Source of the DNA: Blattamonas nauphoetae
Lineage: Eukaryota; Preaxostyla; Oxymonadida
NCBI GenBank assembly: GCA_033064195.1
Contig: JARBJD010000661.1
Location: 1 to 25,314 of the forward strand
DNA: 25,314 bases
Reading direction: 5' to 3'
The translations under genes and the position numbers were made by a program. Of the stretch, positions 1 through 8,823 are shown piece by piece. Each line of letters begins with the position of its first letter. Position 1 is the first letter of the stretch. The notes under the pieces are model-generated. The model worked only from the letters and a program-made list of their open reading frames with translations. It was not told the DNA's origin and ran no database searches.

Positions 1-162
1 ACACCATTTGAACGGGAAAAGCATCCAATAACCGCCCGAACTCGAAGACCTCAAACCGTTCAACAAGACGAATATTGACATCTGAACTATGTTCAACAGA
101 CACGCCAACGAATTGTTGATGTTCCAATCATCGATAATGGAGGTGAGACAAGCCCAGTCTAT
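1..162. repeat. Partial unit U0 (3' part of a unit)
   Basis: Matches the last ~162 bases of the unit, starting at the 'acaccatttgaacggg' segment. It has small indels against the consensus, including an extra C in 'aagcatccaat'. Confidence 0.95.
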
Positions 163-1375
163 GTGAGACGTCTGTTGATGCAGATGGGATAATTCGTCGA
201 TTCATCTTGTCTGAAGGAGCAGTCTGCATTGACCCTCCAGTTCCTCGGAGCCCTACCCTCAGGCTCAGCCACCGGGATCTCTTCGACATGATTACGGACG
301 CAAACGAATTTCATCGTTTTCCCAATATATCCTCCCCGATGAGGGAGATCGACAAACTGCCTTCGTCGTAGATAGGCAGGAACTGGAGTGTCAATGCTGA
401 TTGCCTCTTCAGACGAGATGAATCGATGAATTATCCCATCTGCAGCCAGCAACTGAACTTGAACGTTTCTATCAATTCATTTTGTTTGCAGGAGTCATCT
501 TGTCGATTAGGAGCCTGTGGTCTAGGTTGAGGGTCGTCCTGAAACTGCCTGTTGAGTGATCTGTTCTGGTTGTCGAGTTCATATTTGATGCTACCCGAGT
601 GTCGGGTCAGGATGGATTTCAATTTGGTCCTGAACTAATGCAGGGTTCGATGGGACTTGAACTTGAAACTGTCCATGGCGATTGATTGTATAGGAAATCC
701 AACCTAACGACATTTGTGCGGATAAACTATCCAAACAGGTATCCTCGAGGAAGATTCATCCTGCCCGTCGCATCAGGTTTCCTATACCATAAACCACCTC
801 GGACAGTTTCAAATTCAAGTCCTGTCGATACCAGCATTGGTTCAGGGCCAATTGAAGTCCCCTGGCCAGACACCAGTGCAGCGTAAAAATTCGAAGTCCT
901 ATCTAACGTGACATTCAAGGAGTTGAAGGAGGAATCCCAAAGAAGCAATCAATCCCTCGCGAGAGATTTGAACTCGTGAAACTACACTCTCTCGAAATGA
1001 TTGGGACAAATGGACTCGACAACGAGAATTGCTTCATCGTTTTCCCGATCTATCCTCCCCGATATGGGAATACCGAGAGTCTGCTAAAAGAAGAGCAGGA
1101 CTGGATAAATGAAATTACAAGTTCATGGGTGCAGATGCGATGAAACGACTCCAGTGAACAATTTCCTTGTGAATTGGCCGAAGAAGGCGGGCATCTGCCC
1201 TCTGAATGTGATCTACCATTTGAACGGAAAAGCATCAATAACCGCCCGAACTCGAAAGACCTCAAAACCGTTCAACAAGACGAATATTGACATCCTGAAC
1301 TATGTTCAACGAACACGCCAACGAATTGTTGATGTTCCAATCATCGATAATGGAGGTGAGACAAGCCCAGTCTAT
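163..1375. repeat. Tandem unit U1 (1,213 bp, left-edge, irregular)
   Basis: About 30 bp shorter than the central units because of many scattered one- to four-base losses, for example in the D1-flanking region near 300-330 and in the region near 935-960. It shares 'tttgcaggag' near 485 with U2, where central units read 'tttgcggag' or 'tttgcgggag'. Confidence 0.95.
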
Positions 1376-2601
1376 GAGAGACGTCTGGGTTGACTACGCA
1401 GATGGGATAATTCGTCGATTCATCTTGTCTGAAGGAGCAGTCTGCATTGACCCTCCAGTTCCTCGGGCCTACCTCAGCCTCGGCCACAGGATCTCTTCGA
1501 CATGATTACGGACGCAACGAACGAGAATTGCTTCATCGTTTCCCAATATATCCTCCCGATATGAGGAGATCGACAAACTGCCTTCGTCGTAGATAGCTTG
1601 AGGAACTGGAGTGTCAATGCTGATTGCCTCTTCAGACGAGATGATCGATGAATTATCCCATCTGCAGCCATGAACTTGAACGTTTTCTATCCAATTCATT
1701 TGTTTGCAGGAGTCATCTTGTCGATTAGAGCCTGTGGTCTGGGTTGAGGTCGTCCTGAGAAACTGCCTGTTGAGGATCTGTTCTGGTTGTCGAGTTCATA
1801 TTTGATGCTACCCGAGTGTCGGGTCAGGATGGATTTCAATTTGGTCCTGAACTAATGCAGGGTTCGATGGGACTTGAACTTGAAACTGTCCATGGCGATT
1901 GATTGTATAGGAATCCAACCTAACGCGACATTTGTGCAGATAAACTATCCAAACAGGTATCCTCGAGGAAGATTCACATCCTGCCCGTCGCATCAGGATT
2001 CCTATACCATAAAACCCTCGGACAGTTTCAAATTCAAGTCCTGTCGATACCAGCATTGGTTCAGGCCAAATTGAAGTCCCCCTGGCCAGACACCAGTGCA
2101 GCGTATAAGTGAAGTCCTATCTAATGACATTCAAGGGAGTTGAAGGAGGAAATCCACAAAGCAATCAATACTATCCTCGCGAAGAGATTTGAACTCGTGA
2201 AACTACACTCTCGAAATGATTGGGACAAATACGGACTCGACAACGAGAATTGCTTCATCGTTTTCCCGATCTATCCTCCCGATATGGGAATACCGAGAGT
2301 CTGCTAAAGAAGAGCAGGACTGGATAAATGAAGTACAAGTTCATGGGTGCAGATGCGATGAAACGACTCCAGTGAACAATTTCCTTGTGAATTGGCCGAA
2401 AGAAGGCGGACGCATCTGCCCTCTGAATGTGATCTACACACCATTTGAACGGGAAAAGCATCAATAACCGCCCGAACTCGAAAGACCCTCAAACCGTTCA
2501 ACAAGACGAATATTGACATCCTGAACTATGTTCAACGAACACGCCAACGAATTGTTGATGTTCCAATCATCGATAATGGAGGTGAGACAAGCCCAGTCTA
2601 T
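1376..2601. repeat. Tandem unit U2 (1,226 bp, left-edge)
   Basis: The anchor is altered ('tctatgagag' instead of 'tctatgtgagag'). Several short losses occur, and the 'tttgcaggag' variant lies near 1705. Near 2486 an extra C in 'gaccctc' sits beside a shortened A run. Confidence 0.95.
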
Positions 2602-3846
2602 GTGAGAGACGTCTGGGTTGACTACGCAGATGGGATAATTCGTCGATTCATCTTGTCTGAAGGAGCAGTCTGCATTGACCCTCCAGTTCCTCGGGCCTAC
2701 CCTCAGCCTCGGCCACAGGATCTCTTCGACATGATTACGGACGCAACGAACGAGAATTGCTTCATCGTTTTCCCAATATATCCTCCCCGATATGAGGAGA
2801 TCGACAAACTGCCTTCGTCGTAGATGGCTTGAGGAACTGGAGTGTCAATGCTGATTGCCTCTTCAGACGAGATGAATCGATGAATTATCCCATCTGCAGC
2901 CATGAACTTGAACGTTTTCTATCCAATTCATTTGTTTGCGGAGTCATCTTGTCGATTAGAGCCTGTGGTCTAGGTTGAGGGTCGTCCTGAGGAAACTGCC
3001 TGTTGAGTGATCTGTTCTGGTTGTCGAGTTCATATTTGATGCTACCCGAGTGTCGGGTCAGGATGGATTTCAATTTGGTCCTGAACTAATGCAGGGTTCG
3101 ATGGGACTTGAACTTGAAACTGTCCATGGCGATTGATTGTATAGGAAATCCAACCTAACGCGACATTTGTGCAGATAAACTATCCAAACAGGTATCCTCG
3201 AGGAAGATTCACATCCTGCCCGTCGCATCAGGATTTCCTATACCATAAACCACCTCGGACAGTTTCAAATTCAAGTCCTGTCGATACCAGCATTGGTTCA
3301 GGGCCAAATTGAAGTCCCCTGGCCAGACACCAGTGCAGCGTAAAATTGAAGTCCTATCTAACGTGACATTCAAGGGAGTTGAAGGAGGAAATCCACAAAG
3401 CAATCAATACTATCCCTCGCGAAGAGAGATTTGAACTCGTGAAACTACACTCTCTCTCGAAATGATTGGGACAAATACGGACTCGACAACGAGAATTGCT
3501 TCATCGTTTTCCCGATCTATCCTCCCCGATATGGAATACCGAGAGTCTGCTAAAGAAGAGCAGGACTGGATAAATGAAGTACAAGTTCATGGGTGCAGAT
3601 GCGATGAAACGACTCCAGTGAACAATTTCCTTGTGAATTGGCCGAAGAAGGCGGACGCATCTGCCCTCTGAATGTGATCTACACACCATTTGAACGGGAA
3701 AAGCATCAATAACCGCCCGAACTCGAAAGACCTCAAAACCGTTCAACAAGACGAATATTGACATCCTGAACTATGTTCAACGAACACGCCAACGAATTGT
3801 TGATGTTCCAATCATCGATAATGGAGGTGAGACAAGCCCAGTCTAT
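2602..3846. repeat. Tandem unit U3 (1,245 bp)
   Basis: Close to consensus. Private differences include 'tagatggctt' near 2821 (consensus 'tagatagctt') and an extra G in 'caagggagttg' near 3371. It carries the longer 'gaagagagattt' form near 3421. Confidence 0.97.
2885..3073 (-). CDS. - strand protein-like segment between B' and C' (62 codons, U3)
   Basis: Reads leftward from an ATG at 3071-3073: SGSIKYELDNQN, then NRQFPQDDPQPRPQALIDKM. PQPRPQALIDKM matches PQPRPQDLFDMI on the + strand. In the six PQPRPQ codons all nucleotide differences are synonymous (cag/caa and cgg/aga). The last residues drift out of the frame shared with module C. It is open in only a few units because of length differences nearby. 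Function unknown. Confidence 0.25.
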   Translation of the reverse strand: MKSILTRHSGSIKYELDNQNRSLNRQFPQDDPQPRPQALIDKMTPQTNELDRKRSSSWLQMG

Positions 3847-5088
3847 GTGAGACGTCTCTGGGTTGACTACGCAGATGGGATAATTCGTCGATTCATCTTG
3901 TCTGAAGGAGCAGTCTGCATTGACCCTCCAGTTCCTCGGGCCTACCCTCAGCCTCGGCCACAGGATCTCTTCGACATGATTACGGACGCAACGAACGAGA
4001 ATTGCTTCATCGTTTTCCCAATATATCCTCCCCGATATGAGGAGATCGACAAACTGCCTTCGTCGTAGATAGCTTGAGGAACTGGAGTGTCAATGCTGAT
4101 TGCCTCTTCAGACGAGATGAATCGATGTATTATCCCATCTGCAGCCATGAACTTGAACGTTTTCTATCCAATTCATTTGTTTGCGGTAGTCATCTTGTCT
4201 ATTAGAGCCTGTGGTCTAGGTTAGAGGTCGTCCTGAGGAAACTGCCTGTTGCGTGATCTGTTCTGGTTGTCGAGTTCATATTTGATGCTACCCGAGTGTC
4301 GGGTCAGGATGGATTTCAATTTGGTCCTGAACTAATGCAGGGTTCGATGGGACTTGAACTTGAAACTGTCCATGGCGATTGATTGTATAGGAAATCCAAC
4401 CTAACGCGACATTTGTGCAGATAAACTATCCAAACAGGTATCCTCGAGGAAGATTCACATCCTGCCCGTCGCATCAGGATTTCCTATACCATAAACCACC
4501 TCGGACAGTTTCAAATTCAAGTCCTGTCGATACCAGCATTGGTTCAGGGCCAAATTGAAGTCCCCTGGCCAGACACCAGTGCAGCGTAAAATTGAAGTCC
4601 TATCTAACGTGACATTCAAGGAGTTGAAGGAGGAAATCCACAAAGCAATCAATACTATCCCTCGCGAAGAGATTTGAACTCGTGAAACTACACTCTCTCG
4701 AAATGATTGGGACAAATACGGACTCGACAACGAGAATTGCTTCATCGTTTTCCCGATCTATCCTCCCCGATATGGGAATACCGAGAGTCTGCTAAAGAAG
4801 AGCAGGACTGGATAAATGAAGTACAAGTTCATGGGTGCAGATGCGATGAAACGACTCCAGTGAACAATTTCCTTGTGAATTGGCCGAAGAAGGCGGACGC
4901 ATCTGCCCTCTGAATGTGATCTACACACCATTTGAACGGGAAAAGCATCAATAACCGCCCGAACTCGAAAGACCTCAAAACCGTTCAACAAGACGAATAT
5001 TGACATCCTGAACTATGTTCAACGAACACGCCAACGAATTGTTGATGTTCCAATCATCGATAATGGAGGTGAGACAAGCCCAGTCTAT
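3847..5088. repeat. Tandem unit U4 (1,242 bp, with a substitution cluster)
   Basis: The start is altered ('gtgagacgtctctggg'). Seven base substitutions against the other units fall within 4128-4252, all in the arm whose homologous frame is on the - strand. The rest of the unit is near consensus. Confidence 0.97.
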
Positions 5089-6332
5089 GTGAGAGACGTC
5101 TGGGTTGACTACGCAGATGGGATAATTCGTCGATTCATCTTGTCTGAAGGAGCAGTCTGCATTGACCCTCCAGTTCCTCGGGCCTACCCTCAGCCTCGGC
5201 CACAGGATCTCTTCGACATGATTACGGACGCAACGAACGAGAATTGCTTCATCGTTTTCCCAATATATCCTCCCCGATATGAGGAGATCGACAAACTGCC
5301 TTCGTCGTAGATAGCTTGAGGAACTGGAGTGTCAATGCTGATTGCCTCTTCAGACGAGATGAATCGATGAATTATCCCATCTGCAGCCATGAACTTGAAC
5401 GTTTTCTATCCAATTCATTTGTTTGCGGGAGTCATCTTGTCGATTAGAGCCTGTGGTCTAGGTTGAGGGTCGTCCTGAGGAAACTGCCTGTTGAGTGATC
5501 TGTTCTGGTTGTCGAGTTCATATTTGATGCTACCCGAGTGTCGGGTCAGGATGGATTTCAATTTGGTCCTGAACTAATGCAGGGTTCGATGGGACTTGAA
5601 CTTGAAACTGTCCATGGCGATTGATTGTATAGGAAATCCAACCTAACGCGACATTTGTGCAGATAAACTATCCAAACAGGTATCCTCGAGGAAGATTCAC
5701 ATCCTGCCCGTCGCATCAGGATTTCCTATACCATAAACCACCTCGGACAGTTTCAAATTCAAGTCCTGTCGATACCAGCATTGGTTCAGGGCCAAATTGA
5801 AGTCCCCTGGCCAGACACCAGTGCAGCGTAAAATTGAAGTCCTATCTAACGTGACATTCAAGGAGTTGAAGGAGGAAATCCACAAAGCAATCAATACTAT
5901 CCCTCGCGAAGAGATTTGAACTCGTGAAAACTACACTCTCTCGAAATGATTGGGACAAATACGGACTCGACAACGAGAATTGCTTCATCGTTTTCCCGAT
6001 CTATCCTCCCCGATATGGGAATACCGAGAGTCTGCTAAAGAAGAGCAGGACTGGATAAATGAAGTACAAGTTCATGGGTGCAGATGCGATGAAACGACTC
6101 CAGTGAACAATTTCCTTGTGAATTGGCCGAAAGAAGGCGGACGCATCTGCCCTCTGAATGTGATCTACACACCATTTGAACGGGAAAAGCATCAATAACC
6201 GCCCGAACTCGAAAGACCTCAAAACCGTTCAACAAGACGAATATTGACATCCTGAACTATGTTCAACGAACACGCCAACGAATTGTTGATGTTCCAATCA
6301 TCGATAATGGAGGTGAGACAAGCCCAGTCTAT
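5089..6332. repeat. Tandem unit U5 (1,244 bp)
   Basis: Consensus-like throughout. It is nearly indistinguishable from the next unit. Confidence 0.98.
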
Positions 6333-6554
6333 GTGAGAGACGTCTGGGTTGACTACGCAGATGGGATAATTCGTCGATTCATCTTGTCTGAAGGAGCAGT
6401 CTGCATTGACCCTCCAGTTCCTCGGGCCTACCCTCAGCCTCGGCCACAGGATCTCTTCGACATGATTACGGACGCAACGAACGAGAATTGCTTCATCGTT
6501 TTCCCAATATATCCTCCCCGATATGAGGAGATCGACAAACTGCCTTCGTCGTAG
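6180..6554 (+). CDS. Protein-like open segment 3 (124 codons, no ATG; spans U5/U6)
   Basis: Open from just after a TGA at 6177-6179 to a TAG at 6552-6554. It is the longest + frame in a normal unit and recurs at the same place in most units. It contains KASITARTRK, a YADGIIRRF stretch (module A), PQPRPQDLFDMI and then NENCFIVFPIYPPRY. There is no ATG near its beginning and no ribosome-binding site. The GTG at 6333 is merely in frame. The preceding segment overlaps it by 19 bases in another frame. There is no signal peptide, membrane segment or catalytic motif that I recognise. It could be an exon, part of a longer gene split by run-length differences, or a relic. The product is unknown. Confidence 0.3.
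   Translation, partial: TGKASITARTRKTSKPFNKTNIDILNYVQRTRQRIVDVPIIDNGGETSPVYVRDVWVDYADGIIRRFILSEGAVCIDPPVPRAYPQPRPQDLFDMITDATNENCFIVFPIYPPRYEEIDKLPSS
6357..6427 (+). repeat. Inverted-repeat arm A (left), reference unit
   Basis: 71 bp starting 'gcagatgggataattc'. Its reverse complement matches 6558-6628 at 62 of 71 positions without gaps. In the + frame it reads ADGIIRRF...PPVPRA. The same pair occurs in every unit except U14, which lost the right arm, and U17, which lost it with the 736-bp deletion. Confidence 0.93.
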
Positions 6555-6634
6555 ATAGCTTGAGGAACTGGAGTGTCAATGCTGATTGCCTCTTCAGACG
6601 AGATGAATCGATGAATTATCCCATCTGCAGCCAT
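6434..6634 (-). CDS. - strand protein-like segment over module A' (66 codons)
   Basis: Reads leftward from the ATG at 6632-6634. The first ~30 residues (MAADGIIHRF, SSEEAISIDTPVPQA) are the inverted counterpart of + module A. The remainder runs antisense through the D1 region and is probably chance. The same frame is open in nearly all units. No family recognised. It could be the 3' end of a relic duplicated gene. Confidence 0.22.
   Translation of the reverse strand: MAADGIIHRFISSEEAISIDTPVPQAIYDEGSLSISSYRGGYIGKTMKQFSFVASVIMSKRSCGRG
6480..6525 (+). repeat. Direct repeat D1, reference unit
   Basis: 46 bp beginning 'aacgagaattgcttc'. It matches D2 at 7216-7261 at 44 of 46 positions in the same orientation, 736 bp away. 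It encodes NENCFIVFPIYPPRY in the frame that ends at 6554. Confidence 0.95.
6558..6628 (-). repeat. Inverted-repeat arm A' (right), reference unit
   Basis: 71-bp partner of 6357-6427, separated by a 130-bp loop containing D1. On the - strand it reads ADGIIHRF...TPVPQA. The nine differences in the pair fall at codon positions 1, 2 and 3 about three, four and two times, so this pair alone does not show codon-level constraint. Confidence 0.93.
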
Positions 6635-6656
6635 GAACTTGAACGTTTTCTATCCA
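6618..6656 (-). repeat. Inverted-repeat arm C', reference unit
   Basis: 39 bp whose reverse complement matches 7296-7334 at about 32 of 39 positions. The shared - strand frame reads WIENVQVHGC. It overlaps the outer end of arm A', so on this strand modules C and A are fused. On the + strand they are separated by about 300 bp. Confidence 0.85.
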
Positions 6657-6775
6657 ATTCATTTGTTTGCGGGAGTCATCTTGTCGATTAGAGCCTGTGG
6701 TCTAGGTTGAGGGTCGTCCTGAGGAAACTGCCTGTTGAGTGATCTGTTCTGGTTGTCGAGTTCATATTTGATGCT

Positions 6776-6790
6776 ACCCGAGTGTCGGGT
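6776..6790. repeat. Short perfect hairpin 'acccga-gtg-tcgggt'
   Basis: Six-base stem with a three-base loop, present in nearly every unit and absent from U16 and U17. No T-run follows on either strand, so it does not look like a bacterial terminator. It lies just outside arm B'. Confidence 0.7.
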
Positions 6791-6795
6791 CAGGA

Positions 6796-6883
6796 TGGAT
6801 TTCAATTTGGTCCTGAACTAATGCAGGGTTCGATGGGACTTGAACTTGAAACTGTCCATGGCGATTGATTGTATAGGAAATCC
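6796..6883 (-). repeat. Inverted-repeat arm B' (left), reference unit
   Basis: 88 bp whose reverse complement matches 6963-7050 at 72 of 88 positions without gaps. On the - strand the shared frame reads ISYTIN..GQFQVQV. The loop to its partner is 79 bp. Confidence 0.92.
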
Positions 6884-6962
6884 AACCTAACGCGACATTT
6901 GTGCAGATAAACTATCCAAACAGGTATCCTCGAGGAAGATTCACATCCTGCCCGTCGCATCA
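6884..6962. other. Spacer at the divergent centre, with a 10-bp palindrome
   Basis: This 79-bp interval separates the B' and B arms, which read away from each other. It holds the perfect palindrome 'tcctcgagga' (6927-6936) and the weak pair 'atcctg/caggat' around a ten-base loop (6945-6966). If either arm is transcribed from inside the unit, this is where a shared promoter would lie. I see no TATA box, initiator or bacterial -35/-10 pair, so a regulatory role is only a possibility. Confidence 0.35.
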
Positions 6963-7050
6963 GGATTTCCTATACCATAAACCACCTCGGACAGTTTCAA
7001 ATTCAAGTCCTGTCGATACCAGCATTGGTTCAGGGCCAAATTGAAGTCCC
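6963..7050 (+). repeat. Inverted-repeat arm B (right), reference unit
   Basis: Partner of 6796-6883. The + frame reads ISYTIN..GQFQIQV. Of the 16 differences, about half are at third codon positions, including three synonymous ones in a row in the TIN codons. That is what a formerly or currently coding duplicate would show. Confidence 0.92.
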
Positions 7051-7193
7051 CTGGCCAGACACCAGTGCAGCGTAAAATTGAAGTCCTATCTAACGTGACA
7101 TTCAAGGAGTTGAAGGAGGAAATCCACAAAGCAATCAATACTATCCCTCGCGAAGAGATTTGAACTCGTGAAAACTACACTCTCTCGAAATGA

Positions 7194-7442
7194 TTGGGAC
7201 AAATACGGACTCGACAACGAGAATTGCTTCATCGTTTTCCCGATCTATCCTCCCCGATATGGGAATACCGAGAGTCTGCTAAAGAAGAGCAGGACTGGAT
7301 AAATGAAGTACAAGTTCATGGGTGCAGATGCGATGAAACGACTCCAGTGAACAATTTCCTTGTGAATTGGCCGAAAGAAGGCGGACGCATCTGCCCTCTG
7401 AATGTGATCTACACACCATTTGAACGGGAAAAGCATCAATAA
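7194..7442 (+). CDS. Protein-like open segment 2 (82 codons)
   Basis: Ends at the TAA at 7440-7442. Its useful part starts about residue 28 with EEQDWINEVQVHGC (module C), followed by DETTPVNNFLVNW and an ICPLNVIYTPFEREK stretch. The first ~27 residues read the D2 region in a different frame from the NENCF frame and are probably spurious. It recurs in U5, U6, U11, U13, U14 and U16 at the same relative place. It ends just where segment 3 opens. Function unknown. Confidence 0.27.
   Translation: MGQIRTRQRELLHRFPDLSSPIWEYRESAKEEQDWINEVQVHGCRCDETTPVNNFLVNWPKEGGRICPLNVIYTPFEREKHQ
7216..7261 (+). repeat. Direct repeat D2, reference unit
   Basis: Second copy of the 46-bp repeat. Its two differences from D1 (cca/ccg and ata/atc) are both synonymous in the NENCFIVFPIYPPRY frame. 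After the repeat the sequences diverge: GNTES follows here, EEIDK after D1. Confidence 0.95.
7296..7334 (+). repeat. Inverted-repeat arm C, reference unit
   Basis: Partner of 6618-6656. The + frame reads DWINEVQVHGC. It lies just downstream of D2 and starts the second protein-like segment. Confidence 0.85.
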
Positions 7443-7576
7443 CCGCCCGAACTCGAAAGACCTCAAAACCGTTCAACAAGACGAATATTGACATCCTGAA
7501 CTATGTTCAACGAACACGCCAACGAATTGTTGATGTTCCAATCATCGATAATGGAGGTGAGACAAGCCCAGTCTAT

Positions 7577-8823
7577 GTGAGAGACGTCTGGGTTGACTAC
7601 GCAGATGGGATAATTCGTCGATTCATCTTGTCTGAAGGAGCAGTCTGCATTGACCCTCCAGTTCCTCGGGCCTACCCTCAGCCTCGGCCACAGGATCTCT
7701 TCGACATGATTACGGACGCAACGAACGAGAATTGCTTCATCGTTTTCCCAATATATCCTCCCCGATATGAGGAGATCGACAAACTGCCTTCGTCGTAGAT
7801 AGCTTGAGGAACTGGAGTGTCAATGCTGATTGCCTCTTCAGACGAGATGAATCGATGAATTATCCCATCTGCAGCCATGAACTTGAACGTTTTCTATCCA
7901 ATTCATTTGTTTGCGGAGTCATCTTGTCGATTAGAGCCTGTGGTCTAGGTTGAGGGTCGTCCTGAGGAAACTGCCTGTTGAGTGATCTGTTCTGGTTGTC
8001 GAGTTCTTATTTGATGCTACCCGAGTGTCGGGTCAGGATGGATTTCAATTTGGTCCTGAACTAATGCAGGGTTCGATGGGACTTGAACTTGAAACTGTCC
8101 ATGGCGATTGATTGTATAGGAAATCCAACCTAACGCGACATTTGTGCAGATAAACTATCCAAACAGGTATCCTCGAGGAAGATTCACATCCTGCCCGTCG
8201 CATCAGGATTTCCTATACCATAAACCACCTCGGACAGTTTCAAATTCAAGTCCTGTCGATACCAGCATTGGTTCAGGGCCAAATTGAAGTCCCCTGGCCA
8301 GACACCAGTGCAGCGTAAAATTGAAGTCCTATCTAACGTGACATTCAAGGAGTTGAAGGAGGAAATCCACAAAGCAATCAATACTATCCCTCGCGAAGAG
8401 AGATTTGAACTCGTGAAAACTACACTCTCTCGAAATGATTGGGACAAATACGGACTCGACAACGAGAATTGCTTCATCGTTTTCCCGATCTATCCTCCCC
8501 GATATGGGAATACCGAGAGTCTGCTAAAGAAGAGCAGGACTGGATAAATGAAGTACAAGTTCATGGGTGCAGATGCGATGAAACGACTCCAGTGAACAAT
8601 TTCCTTGTGAATTGGCCGGAAAGAAGGCGGACGCATCTGCCCTCTGAATGTGATCTACACACCATTTGAACGGGAAAAGCATCAATAACCGCCCGAACTC
8701 GGAAAGACCTCAAAACCGTTCAACAAGACGAATATTGACATCCTGAACTATGTTCAACGAACACGCCAACGAATTGTTGATGTTCCAATCATCGATAATG
8801 GAGGTGAGACAAGCCCAGTCTAT
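7577..8823. repeat. Tandem unit U7 (1,247 bp)
   Basis: Longest unit. It has the 'gaagagagattt' form near 8395, an extra G in 'ggccggaaag' near 8617 and in 'ctcggaaag' near 8699, and a substitution near 8007 ('gagttcttat'). Confidence 0.97.
8284..8547 (+). CDS. Protein-like open segment 1 (87 codons, U7)
   Basis: In U7 the 'gaagagagattt' form keeps this frame open from the end of module B through D2. It reads TFKELKEEIHKAI, an IPREERFELVK stretch, DWDKYGLDNENC and IYPPRYGNTESLL. The charged middle part looks helical, but I recognise no family. There is no ATG at its start. In most units the same region is interrupted because 'gaagagattt' is two bases shorter. It shares KYxLDNxN with the - strand arm (KYELDNQN), with two synonymous changes among four differences. 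Confidence 0.27.
   Translation: MKSPGQTPVQRKIEVLSNVTFKELKEEIHKAINTIPREERFELVKTTLSRNDWDKYGLDNENCFIVFPIYPPRYGNTESLLKKSRTG

Larger units (their letters stand above)
6333..7576. repeat. Tandem unit U6 (1,244 bp, reference unit)
   Basis: Used here as the reference because it is typical of U5-U13. Order along the + strand: A left arm (6357-6427), D1 (6480-6525), A'/C' right arm (6558-6656), hairpin (6776-6790), B' arm (6796-6883), spacer with a palindrome (6884-6962), B arm (6963-7050), D2 (7216-7261), C arm (7296-7334), then the start of the next long open segment near 7424. Confidence 0.98.

Noticed and set aside
2602-2823. 73-codon frame starting at the GTG anchor as a complete gene
   Set aside because: The GTG is only an in-frame codon. 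The frame is open for 51 further codons upstream in typical units, and no ribosome-binding site precedes it.
6357-6628. Inverted arms as a sequencing palindrome artefact (read and its reverse joined)
   Set aside because: The arm differences are the same in nearly every unit, so the arms are diverged sequences, not one molecule read twice.
6776-6790. Perfect 6-bp hairpin as an intrinsic terminator
   Set aside because: The stem is short and no T-run follows on either strand.
6830-6850. 'gggttcgatggga' and 'agatttgaactcg' as tRNA T-arm (B-box) pieces
   Set aside because: No acceptor stem, anticodon arm or A-box fits at the required spacing on either strand.
6884-6962. Bacterial sigma-70 promoter or eukaryotic TATA promoter in the divergent spacer
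   Set aside because: No credible -35/-10 pair and no TATA box. Only the layout suggests regulation.
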